A stretch of 37,270 nt of DNA. It comes from an uncultured Succinatimonas sp. Its GTDB lineage: Bacteria; Pseudomonadota; Gammaproteobacteria; Enterobacterales; Succinivibrionaceae. Positions 16,893-25,255 of the stretch are shown here, in pieces. The notes under the pieces are model-generated. The model saw only the letters and a program-made list of their open reading frames with translations, ran no database searches and had not been told where the DNA came from. Within the stretch, counting starts at the first letter, position 1, and every line of letters starts with the position of its first letter. The DNA is taken from assembly GCF_905203285.1 (NCBI RefSeq), contig NZ_CAJKVK010000009.1:1-37270 (forward strand), written 5' to 3'. The position numbers were made by a program, and so were the translations under genes.

Positions 16893-17219
16893 TTACACTG
16901 CCGTAAATTTTAAAATCATCACTCCCGCAATAATAAGAGATATTCCCAAAAGTCTTGAGACCATCATCGGATCTTTAAATAAAAACACACCGACGATAAA
17001 AGTCCCGACTGCACCTATTCCCGTCCATACGGCATAAGCCGTACCGATCGGAATATGACGCTGAGCCAAAAACAAAAAAAATCCGCTTAAAATCATTGAA
17101 ACTACGCTAAAAGCAATAAAACCCCAGCGCAGATTAAGAAAATCATTGGCAAGCTTAAACCCCAGGGGCCAGCCGATCTCACAGACGCCGGCAATAAACA
17201 AAAAAGTCCATGCATTCAT
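16893..17219 (-). CDS. sugE: SMR-family guanidinium exporter Gdx (SugE)
   Basis: A dual-topology four-helix small multidrug resistance protein of 108 residues in the inner membrane. The proton/substrate glutamate is E14 (GVCEIGWPLGFK), and the segment GTAYAVWTGIGAVG is the hallmark of the Gdx/SugE branch. Characterised Gdx proteins export guanidinium in exchange for protons, while the Qac branch exports quaternary amines; this sequence fits Gdx better, but substrate is inferred. A strong ribosome site (ggaggt) precedes the ATG. It is transcribed divergently from a MerR regulator through a MerR-type promoter. Confidence 0.92.
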   Translation of the reverse strand: MNAWTFLFIAGVCEIGWPLGFKLANDFLNLRWGFIAFSVVSMILSGFFLFLAQRHIPIGTAYAVWTGIGAVGTFIVGVFLFKDPMMVSRLLGISLIIAGVMILKFTAV

Positions 17220-17261
17220 TTTTTACCTCCAAAATCATTGCATTATATTCAAGGCGGTGAG

Positions 17262-17292
17262 ATCATGAACTATAGTGTAAGCCTATAGTCAA
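17262..17292 (-). promoter_or_regulatory. MerR-type operator/promoter of sugE
   Basis: On the minus strand, TTGACT (-35, 17287-17292) and CATGAT (-10, 17262-17267) are separated by exactly 19 bp, the over-long spacer that MerR regulators correct by DNA twisting. Inside the spacer and -35 is the dyad ACTATAG-N7-CTATAGT (17269-17289). The site also overlaps the start region of merR (ATG 17302), so autoregulation is likely. Seen: spacing and dyad. Inferred: control by the adjacent regulator. Confidence 0.8.
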
Positions 17293-17301
17293 GAAATTTT
17301 T

Positions 17302-18135
17302 ATGAACACAAAAAAACTTACTTGCGGTACCTTTGCCAAACTTTGCAATACCACTAAAGAAACACTGTTTCATTACGATAAAATAGGCTTGCTCAAACCT
17401 GAATTCATAGGTAAAAATAATTACCGCTACTATGCTCCAGAACAATTTTTCCTGTTTAATTTCATTGAGACTTTAACGGACAGCGATACTCCGTTAAAAG
17501 AAATAAAGTCCCAAATTAAAAATTTTAACGCCGATTCTTTTATCGGCTTTTTACGGCAAAAGCAGGAATATTTAAAACAAAAACGGCTTAAACTGGCTCT
17601 TAAAGAAGAGCTTATCAACGATTTATTAAATGAAATTGAAGATATCAAAACCTCTAACTACGAAACGGTACGGCTAATAAATAAACCAAGCGAAACTTTT
17701 ATTGCTTTTAAAACAGATGTTTCAGCTGTCGCATCTTATGATGATTTATCCGAACATATGTCCCGATTCTTTACTGATTGCTGCAATAAAAATATTTTTC
17801 TGCAAAGCACTTTCGGCTTTATTATTGAAAAAAAGAACTTTGACAAAGAACTTAAAGCCTCATATATTTGTGCCAAAGCTTTGAAAGGCAGCAAACAAGC
17901 ACTAAGATACACTCTGCCTAAAGGAACTTACGCATCCGTCACCATCTTAGGGGATAAAAAAGCACATTTAAACGGCATCAAGCGTTTAGAACAGCACCTC
18001 AAAGAGCTAGGATACTTTTTTGCAGGAGATCTGATTGCTCTTGACCGCTTCAGTCTTTTGTACCACAAAGAAAAAAATGAATTTGCCGTCAAATATCTGA
18101 TTTACGTTAAAAAGGATAAAAATAATGCAGATTAG
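17302..18135 (+). CDS. MerR-family transcriptional regulator with GyrI-like effector domain
   Basis: 277 residues. A MerR winged helix-turn-helix occupies about 1-75 (FAKLCNTTKETLFHYDKIGL, then NNYRYYAPEQ). A long dimer coiled coil follows (about 80-120). A BmrR/GyrI-like ligand-binding domain covers about 125-277. No clustered cysteines are seen, so a metal or redox sensor is unlikely and a small organic ligand is more probable. The operator lies in the 82-bp gap to divergent sugE, making the exporter the likely target. Its 3' end overlaps folP by 11 nt. Confidence 0.88.
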   Translation: MNTKKLTCGTFAKLCNTTKETLFHYDKIGLLKPEFIGKNNYRYYAPEQFFLFNFIETLTDSDTPLKEIKSQIKNFNADSFIGFLRQKQEYLKQKRLKLALKEELINDLLNEIEDIKTSNYETVRLINKPSETFIAFKTDVSAVASYDDLSEHMSRFFTDCCNKNIFLQSTFGFIIEKKNFDKELKASYICAKALKGSKQALRYTLPKGTYASVTILGDKKAHLNGIKRLEQHLKELGYFFAGDLIALDRFSLLYHKEKNEFAVKYLIYVKKDKNNAD

Positions 18136-18958
18136 CTTTAATCATCGTACTCTTAAACTTAATATTCCTGCCGTCATGGGCATCTTAAACGTTACTCCCG
18201 ACTCTTTTTCCGACGGCGGAAAATTTATTGATAAAAATAAGGCTTTTGCTCATGCCGTCAAGATGGTAGATGAAGGAGCGGATATCATTGATATCGGCGG
18301 AGAATCTACCCGTCCCGGCGCCGCATACGTATCGGAAGATGAAGAAGCTTCCCGCGTTGTCCCGATTGTAAGCAAGATAGCGGCTAATCTTGACGTTATG
18401 ATCTCTGTTGATACCTCTCGTCCGGCAATTATTAAAGAATGCGTCAAGGAAGGTGCGCATATTTGGAATGATATACGCGCGTTAACCGAGCCTGATGCCG
18501 TAGAATGTGCCGCTAAACTGCAGATACCGGTATGTCTTATGCATATGCAGGGAACTCCATCTACCATGCAGAACAATCCTTCATATAAAAACGTAGTAGA
18601 AGAAGTGAAAAATTTTCTTCTACTGCGCGCAGAAATTTGTTTAAAAGCCGGAATAAAAGAAAATAATATCATTTTGGATCCGGGGTTTGGATTTGGTAAA
18701 AGCGTTGACGATAATTACTTGTTACTAAAGCACTTGGATGTTTTATGCGCTTGCCCTTATCCTATTCTTTCGGCTTTATCGCGCAAATCAATGCTCGGAG
18801 CAGTATTAAACGAACCTGTTGCTTCACTTCGTGATAACGCATCAGTAAGCGGCGCTGTTATTTCGGTGATGAAAGGAGCCAAAATCGTCCGTGTTCACAA
18901 TGTCAAAGCAACTAAAGATGCAATTTTAATTGCATCAAAAGTGCTAAATACAGACTAA
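18125..18958 (+). CDS. folP: Dihydropteroate synthase FolP
   Basis: Condenses 6-hydroxymethyl-dihydropterin pyrophosphate with p-aminobenzoate in folate synthesis; it is the sulfonamide target. It is a TIM barrel of 277 residues with both family signatures: MGILNVTPDSFSDGG (residues 18-32) and the DIGGESTRPGA loop. SRKSMLG and the terminal RVHNV are also conserved. The ATG overlaps the end of merR, so it is probably translated from the merR message; usual partners (ftsH, glmM) are not in this window on its downstream side. Confidence 0.96.
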   Translation: MQISFNHRTLKLNIPAVMGILNVTPDSFSDGGKFIDKNKAFAHAVKMVDEGADIIDIGGESTRPGAAYVSEDEEASRVVPIVSKIAANLDVMISVDTSRPAIIKECVKEGAHIWNDIRALTEPDAVECAAKLQIPVCLMHMQGTPSTMQNNPSYKNVVEEVKNFLLLRAEICLKAGIKENNIILDPGFGFGKSVDDNYLLLKHLDVLCACPYPILSALSRKSMLGAVLNEPVASLRDNASVSGAVISVMKGAKIVRVHNVKATKDAILIASKVLNTD

Positions 18959-19031
18959 ATGCGATTTCTTATCAGTCGAGTAAGCCTTAAGTAACTGTAT
19001 AATGTCGTCCTAATTTAAAAGGAAATCGCAT
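18959..19031 (+). promoter_or_regulatory. Long-range inverted repeat enclosing a promoter and covering the ZIP gene's ribosome site
   Basis: ATGCGATTTC (18959-18968, directly after the folP stop) is perfectly complementary to GAAATCGCAT (19022-19031), which contains part of the ribosome site of the downstream GTG start. A TATAAT sits between the arms (18998-19003). A message read through from folP could mask the site, whereas a message from the internal promoter would lack the left arm. The repeat is seen; the switch is inference. Confidence 0.45.
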
Positions 19032-19032
19032 C

Positions 19033-19755
19033 GTGTTTTACTATTTAATTCCGTCAGCGGTAATTGCACCGCTTGCCGCAGCGTTTATTATTTTAATTAC
19101 AGGATCAAAGCGTCTTGAAAATTTTGCCAAGCCGTTGTCGCTTATTGCCGTCGGTCTTTTGATTACCATCTCCTTAAGTCATCTTTTACCCGAAGCAATG
19201 GAAGAAAGCCTGAATCCGCATTCTATAGGCTTTACTGTGCTTATTGCCGTATTGGTACTTATCGGAATTGAAATGTTCTTTAATTCCCACAGCCATAAGG
19301 AAAATGCTTTAAGCAAAGGAGCTGCCGGTCTTTTATGCGGAACATTTTTACATGCTTTTTGCGATGGTATTATTTTAGTAAGCTCTTATCTTGTAGACAT
19401 TCATTTAGGCCTTGCAGTAACCGCAGCCATCTTAATTCATGAAGTTCCCCAGGAGATAGGTGATTACGTTATTCTGCTTGACTGCGGAATGAGCCGCACT
19501 CAAGCTTTTTCAATAAGTTTGATCTCAGGATGCGGAGCAATTTGCGGAGCGATTTTAGGATATTTCCTTTTAGACACGGTAAAAGGACTTTTACCCTATG
19601 CTCTTGCCGTGTCGGCATCAAGCTTTATTTACGTGTCTCTTTGCGATCTGCTGCCTAGGTTATATAAATCCCAAAACCAGCAAAAAATGCTTTATCGCTT
19701 CTTCTTTCTGCTTATAGGAGTAATTGCCGCGCTTTTAATCAGTCATCATCATTAG
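19033..19755 (+). CDS. ZIP-family divalent metal transporter
   Basis: 240 residues, about eight membrane segments. Metal-site motifs are HAFCDGI (H107, D111) in helix IV and HEVPQEIGD (H136, E137, E141) in helix V, the positions of HNFxDG and HExPHE in ZIP proteins. Loop residues NSHSHKE and a terminal SHHH may also bind metal. Members import Zn, Fe or Mn; which one cannot be told here. The start is GTG at 19034 region with aaagga upstream (first codon at 19033). The 3' end overlaps the convergent helicase gene by 17 nt. Confidence 0.88.
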   Translation: MFYYLIPSAVIAPLAAAFIILITGSKRLENFAKPLSLIAVGLLITISLSHLLPEAMEESLNPHSIGFTVLIAVLVLIGIEMFFNSHSHKENALSKGAAGLLCGTFLHAFCDGIILVSSYLVDIHLGLAVTAAILIHEVPQEIGDYVILLDCGMSRTQAFSISLISGCGAICGAILGYFLLDTVKGLLPYALAVSASSFIYVSLCDLLPRLYKSQNQQKMLYRFFFLLIGVIAALLISHHH

Positions 19756-22036
19756 CATCAATCAGTTCAAGAGGAGCACTAAATGATAAAGTTCGGGATT
19801 TATTAATACTCTTAAAATAAACCAAGTATTCTCCGGACTTTTCATTAACTTCCTCTATTTTCCCATAACCTAAAACGGGATTTGTAACCTTATCTCCTAT
19901 GCTAAAATGTTTTAAAACATGTTTTACTGCACTGTTTAAGTAAGGCTTAATCAGTTTTTTCCCGGTAACGAAGATTTCATCTTCCCTAAACTCTTCAATA
20001 AAACGCGAAACTTTCAGCTCCTCTCCTGAATATGCGGTACCGCCGGACATACAAATAAACAGCTGTTTTTGCGCCCTGGTCATAGCGACATACAAAAGTC
20101 TTCGTTCTTCCTGCAGTTCCTGCAAACTTGATGATTTTGATGACGGAAAAATTCCCTCATTAACTCCGACAACAAACACATAATCAAACTCAAGACCTTT
20201 GGAATTATGTACGGTCATAAGCTCGACCTGATTTTCGTTATTATCATCATCTTTAGATGATGACAGCGCCAGATGCGTTAAAAAATCAGCTATATTGCTG
20301 CGCTCTCCCATTTTATTTTCAAAATCACGCGCAAGAAAACGTAAAGTAGCAAGGCTTTCAAGTCTGTCGTTATCCCCTTCTTTTTTAAGCATTACTTCAT
20401 ACTTAAAAAGATTTAATACTTTCTCAAGCTCGGCACTGGGACCTGCAGGAGATTTTTCATTTAATAAAATTATATTTTCAACAAATTCCTTTACCGCTGC
20501 TGTTACATTAAGATCTCTGTCATCAAGTCTATGTACAAGCGTCCTAAAAAGAGAATGATTGTCCTGACTTGCCAAATTTTTAAGCCGGGAAAGCCGCGTT
20601 ATACCAAAACCTCGTCTTGGTACATTGATGATGCGGACAAAAGCAGCATCATCATCCGGATTAAAAATAAGTCTTAAATAAGAAACGACATCTTTAATCT
20701 CTTTGCGCTCCATAAACCTTACATCGGCATACACCCGATAGGGAATATTATATTTAATAAGCGCCTGCTCAATACTTTGAGATAAATGCTTTGAACGGTA
20801 CAAAACAGCAACGGATGAATGTCTATTGATATCTTTAATGTTTAAAATTTCCCTTACGACAAATTCTGCTTGCGACTGCACTGATGGACAGCCGGCAATA
20901 ACCGGCAGCATAGTTTTCTTATTATCCTCGACAATCTTAAATTCTACCGGATAGTCATTAGGCAAAAGCTGTTTATTAAACGCCGCTTTAAGCAAATCAG
21001 CGGTTTTTAAATCATCTTCCTCATTATTTTTTATCTCAGCAATTGCTGCCATGGCATCCATATCAATATCTTTACGCATTGCCTGCAGCTTTTTGCGTCC
21101 CGGGTCGTCATTATTTGAAATCAAGGTATATGCACAATCTAGAATATAAGCTTGAGAACGATAATTTTTAAAAAGATTAATAGTAACAGTACCGGGAAAT
21201 TTTTCTGCAAAATCAGTAAAATATTTAACATTTGCCCCACGAAACGAGTAAATGGTCTGATCAGGATCGCCTACTATAAACAGATTTTTATGCTTGCCGC
21301 TTAAAATACTGATAAGCTCATATTGCAAGGCATCAATATCCTGAAATTCATCAACCTCAATATATTCAAAACGACTTTGCCACTTTTCTTTAATATCTTT
21401 TCTAGTCCGCAAAATAGTAAGAGCAAAAGCTATAAGATCATCAAAATCAAGAAAACATGCGGTTCTGCATTGATAAATATACTGCCAGAACACCTGCTCT
21501 TTAAGATTTGAAGCATTTGCCGCCGCTTCTAAAATATTATTGCTGTCATAAGCACACATGACAGGCACATATGAAATATCACCCTTTTTCCAATCAATGT
21601 ACTCCCACGCATCTTTTAAAGTAAAATCCTTACCCGTAATGCCCAATGATTTAAAGATCGGCTTTAATACTTCCTTGACATCGGATACGTCAATAACGGT
21701 AAAATTTTTGACAAAGCTTAAAGCGTGAATATCCTCACGCAAAAGATCACAGCAAAAAGCATGAAAAGTGGTCACATAAGGAAGAGCAATATCTCCGCAT
21801 AATTTATTTATACGGCAACGCATTTCCCTGCTGGCTTTATTTGAAAAAGTAACGCACAAAACCGCTTTTGGCGACATACCTAAAGCGGTTAGCAAATATG
21901 CATAACGATAAGCTAAAGTCTTAGTTTTTCCGGTTCCGGCGCCTGCAAGTACCCGAAGATACCCTTCAGTAGTACATACCGCTTTATATTGCTCCTCATT
22001 TAAATCTTCTTTAAAACGAGCTAACTTTAAAGGCAT
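19739..22036 (-). CDS. UvrD/PcrA-like superfamily 1 DNA helicase
   Basis: 765 residues from ATG 22036; a start at 22078 would overlap ttcA by 41 nt. SF1A motifs in order: Q-motif LNEEQ (about 12-16), Walker A AGAGTGKT (31-38), TFHAFCCDLL, Walker B EVDEFQD (about 240), GDPDQTIYSFRGA, NYRS, and VELMTVHNSKGLEFDYVFVVG with YVAMTRA. The C-terminus has a PcrA/UvrD-type Tudor-like module (IGDKVTNPVLGYGKIEEV) that binds RNA polymerase in PcrA. About 60 extra residues lie between NYRS and the SVQSQAEFVV segment. A 3'-5' translocase in repair or replication restart is expected; whether it is the main UvrD, Rep or a third paralogue cannot be told from one window. Confidence 0.88.
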   Translation of the reverse strand: MPLKLARFKEDLNEEQYKAVCTTEGYLRVLAGAGTGKTKTLAYRYAYLLTALGMSPKAVLCVTFSNKASREMRCRINKLCGDIALPYVTTFHAFCCDLLREDIHALSFVKNFTVIDVSDVKEVLKPIFKSLGITGKDFTLKDAWEYIDWKKGDISYVPVMCAYDSNNILEAAANASNLKEQVFWQYIYQCRTACFLDFDDLIAFALTILRTRKDIKEKWQSRFEYIEVDEFQDIDALQYELISILSGKHKNLFIVGDPDQTIYSFRGANVKYFTDFAEKFPGTVTINLFKNYRSQAYILDCAYTLISNNDDPGRKKLQAMRKDIDMDAMAAIAEIKNNEEDDLKTADLLKAAFNKQLLPNDYPVEFKIVEDNKKTMLPVIAGCPSVQSQAEFVVREILNIKDINRHSSVAVLYRSKHLSQSIEQALIKYNIPYRVYADVRFMERKEIKDVVSYLRLIFNPDDDAAFVRIINVPRRGFGITRLSRLKNLASQDNHSLFRTLVHRLDDRDLNVTAAVKEFVENIILLNEKSPAGPSAELEKVLNLFKYEVMLKKEGDNDRLESLATLRFLARDFENKMGERSNIADFLTHLALSSSKDDDNNENQVELMTVHNSKGLEFDYVFVVGVNEGIFPSSKSSSLQELQEERRLLYVAMTRAQKQLFICMSGGTAYSGEELKVSRFIEEFREDEIFVTGKKLIKPYLNSAVKHVLKHFSIGDKVTNPVLGYGKIEEVNEKSGEYLVYFKSINKSRTLSFSAPLELIDANDDD

Positions 22037-22037
22037 G

Positions 22038-22910
22038 TTATTTGATCTTAGGTCCAGCTGATATTTTGGAAAAATCAAAAAGATTCTGATCCAAAAGATG
22101 TGACGGTACTACATTTTTAAGCGCTTTAAAAATAATATCCGTTCTTTTAGGATATTCCTTATCCCATTTGCGCAGCATGGCAACCATAGCGGCCCGCTGC
22201 TGATCTTCTCCATATCCGCAAAGTCCTTTGGGTAAAACAGGATAATCTTTTAGTTTGCTTAAAATGTTTAAATCTCTTTCCCGGCAATAAGCAAGCGGCC
22301 TTATTAAAGTTAAAGTGTCATCGTCAGTACGCAGAATAGGCGGCATGGTCTTCATAATTCCTGAATAAAACAAATTCAGAAAATACGTTGCCAAAATATC
22401 ATCGCGATGATGACCAAGCGCAACTTTGTTATATCCCATTTCACGAGCAAAACCGTACAAAAAGCCGCGGCGCATGCGTGAACAAATGGAACACATGGTT
22501 TTCTTGCCTTGAAGTTTCTCTTTAGAGATTTCAAAAACAGGTCGTTTAATGATGTGGTAAGGAAGACCTACTTTTTGCAGATGTCCTTCAACCACACCTT
22601 CAGGAGTGCCGGGGAATCCGGAATCAAGATGTACAGGAATTAAAGTAAAAGGAAAAGGAGCCGATCGTTTTAAAGACAACAGCAAATCAAGCATTGCATA
22701 ACTGTCTTTACCGCCTGAAATACACACCATTACTTTATCGTCAGGCTCAATCATGCCGTAATCGCCTATGGCATGACCTACTTTACGTCTTAAGCGTTTA
22801 AATAACTTGTCGGCTTTATATTTACTTTGCTTATCTTCAATAACAAAATACGGGCTGACGTGTCTGGCATAATCGTCAGCCTTCTTAGGCAACGCGGTAT
22901 CGTCGCGCAC
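22038..22910 (-). CDS. ttcA: tRNA 2-thiocytidine(32) synthetase TtcA
   Basis: Thiolates C32 of certain tRNAs in an ATP- and Fe-S-dependent reaction. 290 residues with the PP-loop SGGKDS (65-70), the CSICSRMRRG cysteine pair (about 142-145), ALGHHRDD, and a third cysteine in KGLCGYGEDQQR. The start is GTG at 22910 with a strong aaggag site. uspE lies 10 nt upstream and the helicase 1 nt downstream, so the three probably form one operon. uspE and ttcA are also close together in E. coli. Confidence 0.95.
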   Translation of the reverse strand: MRDDTALPKKADDYARHVSPYFVIEDKQSKYKADKLFKRLRRKVGHAIGDYGMIEPDDKVMVCISGGKDSYAMLDLLLSLKRSAPFPFTLIPVHLDSGFPGTPEGVVEGHLQKVGLPYHIIKRPVFEISKEKLQGKKTMCSICSRMRRGFLYGFAREMGYNKVALGHHRDDILATYFLNLFYSGIMKTMPPILRTDDDTLTLIRPLAYCRERDLNILSKLKDYPVLPKGLCGYGEDQQRAAMVAMLRKWDKEYPKRTDIIFKALKNVVPSHLLDQNLFDFSKISAGPKIK

Positions 22911-22920
22911 GCTTTACTCC

Positions 22921-23871
22921 TTATTTTTCAGCGGCAAACGGAATTCTTCCCAAAACGGCCTTCGGGGTAATGACGGCCACGTCACAGTTTAATTCATCAA
23001 TTACTCTTTCACAAATATTTCCGACTAAAGCTACGGCAATACCTCTGCGAGCAGAAGTTCCGATAAACAGCACGGTAGGCTTAAGCTCCGTACACAATGT
23101 CGGAATAACCTCATCAGGCTGGCCTTCACGAATATGACAACGTTCAGGAGGAATACGATGACGAGCGGCAAATGATAAAGCGTTTTTACATCCTTCTTTT
23201 AAAGCTTCTTCACCGATAAGGTCGGGGGTAAATCCCGGTAAATCAATAGAGGCCGGAGGAATTACCGGAGGAATAGCGTTTACCAAATGAATTTGACAGC
23301 GTGTAATGGTAGCAAGTTCTTGAGCTTCGCGTAAAAGACGCATATTGATATAGCGCAGTTCCATATCGGAAGGATCGGATAAATCCACAGCTACTGCAAT
23401 AATACCTTCAGGACGCCACAATTGATCTTTAGCAATAAGCACCGGAACCGGGGAATGACGCAGAAGCTGCCAATCAAGCGGAGTAAAAATGACAGAATCT
23501 AGCATACCGTGAACATCTGCCGTTTTTACAATAAGATCCGCTCCGATTTCTTTTGCGGTTGCGGTTATTTCCTTGCCGATAGTTTTAGACCATATAACTT
23601 TTGATGTGATATCAAATCCCATTGCATTAATGCGTAAATATGCGTCAAGCCACTTCTGATGTTTTTTAATCACGGACTCACGCATGCTTTCTTCCTGCTC
23701 AACGGACAAAATTGAAGTCAAATCCCAGGAAAAATCAAACACCGGCATCACGGCAGTAATGCGGACTTTATCCTTACCGCTTGCCTGAGCCAAAGCTAAA
23801 GCGCGTTCCAGTGCGGGCTGCCGCATTTGTCTTGTTTCAATAATAACTAACACATTCCGGAACTTTTTCAC
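22921..23871 (-). CDS. uspE: Universal stress protein UspE
   Basis: A tandem-domain universal stress protein of 316 residues. Two USP folds are visible: 1-150 ending LRHSPVPVLIAK, and 160-316 with FIGTSARRGIAVALVGNICE then LNCDVAVITPK. The second half keeps the GTSARRG...GN segment typical of UspE. E. coli UspE affects motility, aggregation and stress survival. The start is GTG at 23871 with a gagg site. It is the first gene of the probable uspE-ttcA-helicase operon. Confidence 0.92.
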   Translation of the reverse strand: MKKFRNVLVIIETRQMRQPALERALALAQASGKDKVRITAVMPVFDFSWDLTSILSVEQEESMRESVIKKHQKWLDAYLRINAMGFDITSKVIWSKTIGKEITATAKEIGADLIVKTADVHGMLDSVIFTPLDWQLLRHSPVPVLIAKDQLWRPEGIIAVAVDLSDPSDMELRYINMRLLREAQELATITRCQIHLVNAIPPVIPPASIDLPGFTPDLIGEEALKEGCKNALSFAARHRIPPERCHIREGQPDEVIPTLCTELKPTVLFIGTSARRGIAVALVGNICERVIDELNCDVAVITPKAVLGRIPFAAEK

Positions 23872-24280
23872 GATAAAATCCTCTTTTTAACTTGCACACC
23901 GCTTAAAAGCAGATGATTACTACCGCATTTAATTAACAGGCTTTAAGGTAATGCTCAGTTTTGTCTGTAACTATCACAGCCTTTTCAGTTAACCACAGTT
24001 TTAAATTTTTACTGCCAGTTAAAGAAATTTATGTGCTAACTCATTGTAACACATGCCTATAGCTGAGACTTAAGCATGGAATTACAGTTTGTCTTTAGTA
24101 AATATAACCTTAAATTTAAGCTAATTAATACGTTAAATTTATTAAGCTGTTAGCTTAATCAAGAAAAAAGCCTACTTTTATTAATTTTTAACAACTAAGA
24201 GCCGTCTTACAAAAAAGCAAAGCAGCAAAGCCTGTGGTAAAATCTTAATGTTAAATTATTTAATTTACCGAGGTTTAAAA
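23872..24280. other. AT-rich divergent intergenic region, uspE / ppaC
   Basis: 409 bp without a gene. It should hold both divergent promoters. Visible elements are a hairpin-forming dyad ATTAAGCT-gtt-AGCTTAAT (24141-24159), a palindromic TTAAATTTAA just before it, and the extended -10 listed separately. I see no RNA gene or open frame with coding character. Confidence 0.6.
24235..24243 (+). promoter_or_regulatory. Candidate extended -10 promoter of ppaC
   Basis: TGGTAAAAT (TGn plus TAAAAT) lies 37 nt before the chosen ATG at 24281. It places the transcript start near 24250, on top of an alternative ATG at 24248, which argues for the 24281 start. Confidence 0.45.
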
Positions 24281-25195
24281 ATGACAGCATTGGTTTTAGG
24301 CCATAAAAATCCGGATACTGATTCAATCGTTGCAGCATTGGCAGCCGCTAATCTCTACAAAGGACGCGGAATTGATGTTAAAGCCGTAGCACAAGGCGCT
24401 CCCGCTCCTGAAACTGAATTCGTTTTAAAGAAATTTAATTTATCCGCTCCGGAAATCGTTTCTTCCATTGCCGGAAATGACGTTTATTTAGTTGACTACT
24501 CTGACCTGGCTCAAGCCCCTGAAGATTTTACCAAAGCCAAGCTTCTTGGAATTATCGATCACCATAAATTAGGCGACGTAACTTCAGACAGCCCGGTTGA
24601 ATGCTGGATCCAGCCCGTAGGCTGCTCAAACACCGTAATCAAAATAATGCATGACTTCTACGGTGTTGCTATCGATAAAAACCTTGCCGGTGCCATGTTG
24701 TGCGCTATTCTTTCCGATACTGTTTTATTCAAGAGCCCGACCTGTACCGACGCCGATAAAAAAGCAGCTGCTGAGCTTGCAGCAATTGCCGGCATCACCG
24801 ATATGCAGGCTCTTGGCATGGATATGTTCAAAGCTAAAAGCTGCCTTGACGGTGCAAGTCCTCGCGATCTTATTTTCCGTGACTTTAAAGACTTTAATAT
24901 GTCAGGTAAAAAAGTCGGCATCGGTCAGCTTGAGCTTATCTCTCTTGAAATGGTAACTCCAGAGCTTAAAGCCGCATTAAAGTCAGAACTTGAAGCCGTC
25001 AAAAACGAAGGCCGCCACAGCGCTATCTTAGTCCTTACCGACATCATGAAAGAAGGTTCTGAGCTTATGCTCTCATCTGATGACGCTGCTGCCGTAATCG
25101 GCGCATTAAAGGCTGATTCCAATATGTGGATGCCGGGCGTTATGAGCCGTAAAAAGCAAGTTGTACCGCCTCTTGAGCAGACCTTTAAAGCTTAG
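24281..25195 (+). CDS. ppaC: Manganese-dependent family II inorganic pyrophosphatase PpaC
   Basis: Hydrolyses pyrophosphate to phosphate and drives biosynthetic reactions. 304 residues in two DHH-type domains. Metal ligands are visible: H8, D12, D14 (GHKNPDTDS), D72 in VDYSD and H94/H95 in IIDHHK. The C-terminal SRKKQVVPPLE motif binds substrate. The start at 24281 follows gagg; an ATG at 24248 adds 11 non-conserved residues. Family II enzymes are common in Firmicutes and scattered in gammaproteobacteria such as Vibrio. It is closed by a strong terminator and is monocistronic. Confidence 0.95.
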   Translation: MTALVLGHKNPDTDSIVAALAAANLYKGRGIDVKAVAQGAPAPETEFVLKKFNLSAPEIVSSIAGNDVYLVDYSDLAQAPEDFTKAKLLGIIDHHKLGDVTSDSPVECWIQPVGCSNTVIKIMHDFYGVAIDKNLAGAMLCAILSDTVLFKSPTCTDADKKAAAELAAIAGITDMQALGMDMFKAKSCLDGASPRDLIFRDFKDFNMSGKKVGIGQLELISLEMVTPELKAALKSELEAVKNEGRHSAILVLTDIMKEGSELMLSSDDAAAVIGALKADSNMWMPGVMSRKKQVVPPLEQTFKA

Positions 25196-25213
25196 TAATT
25201 TTTACTTTAATCT

Positions 25214-25241
25214 AAAGCCCGAATATGCTTTCGGGCTTTTT
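25214..25241 (+). terminator. Terminator of ppaC
   Basis: Perfect 10-bp stem AAAGCCCGAA/TTCGGGCTTT (25214-25223, 25230-25239) with a 6-nt loop, ending in a T-run. Classic rho-independent form. Confidence 0.92.
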
Positions 25242-25255
25242 CATATTTATTTTCT

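Noticed and set aside
18185..18672. Antisense frames of 91 and 140 codons within folP, and similar antisense frames in his and arg genes
   Set aside because: They mirror the codon pattern of the real gene, have no ribosome sites and show no domain motifs.
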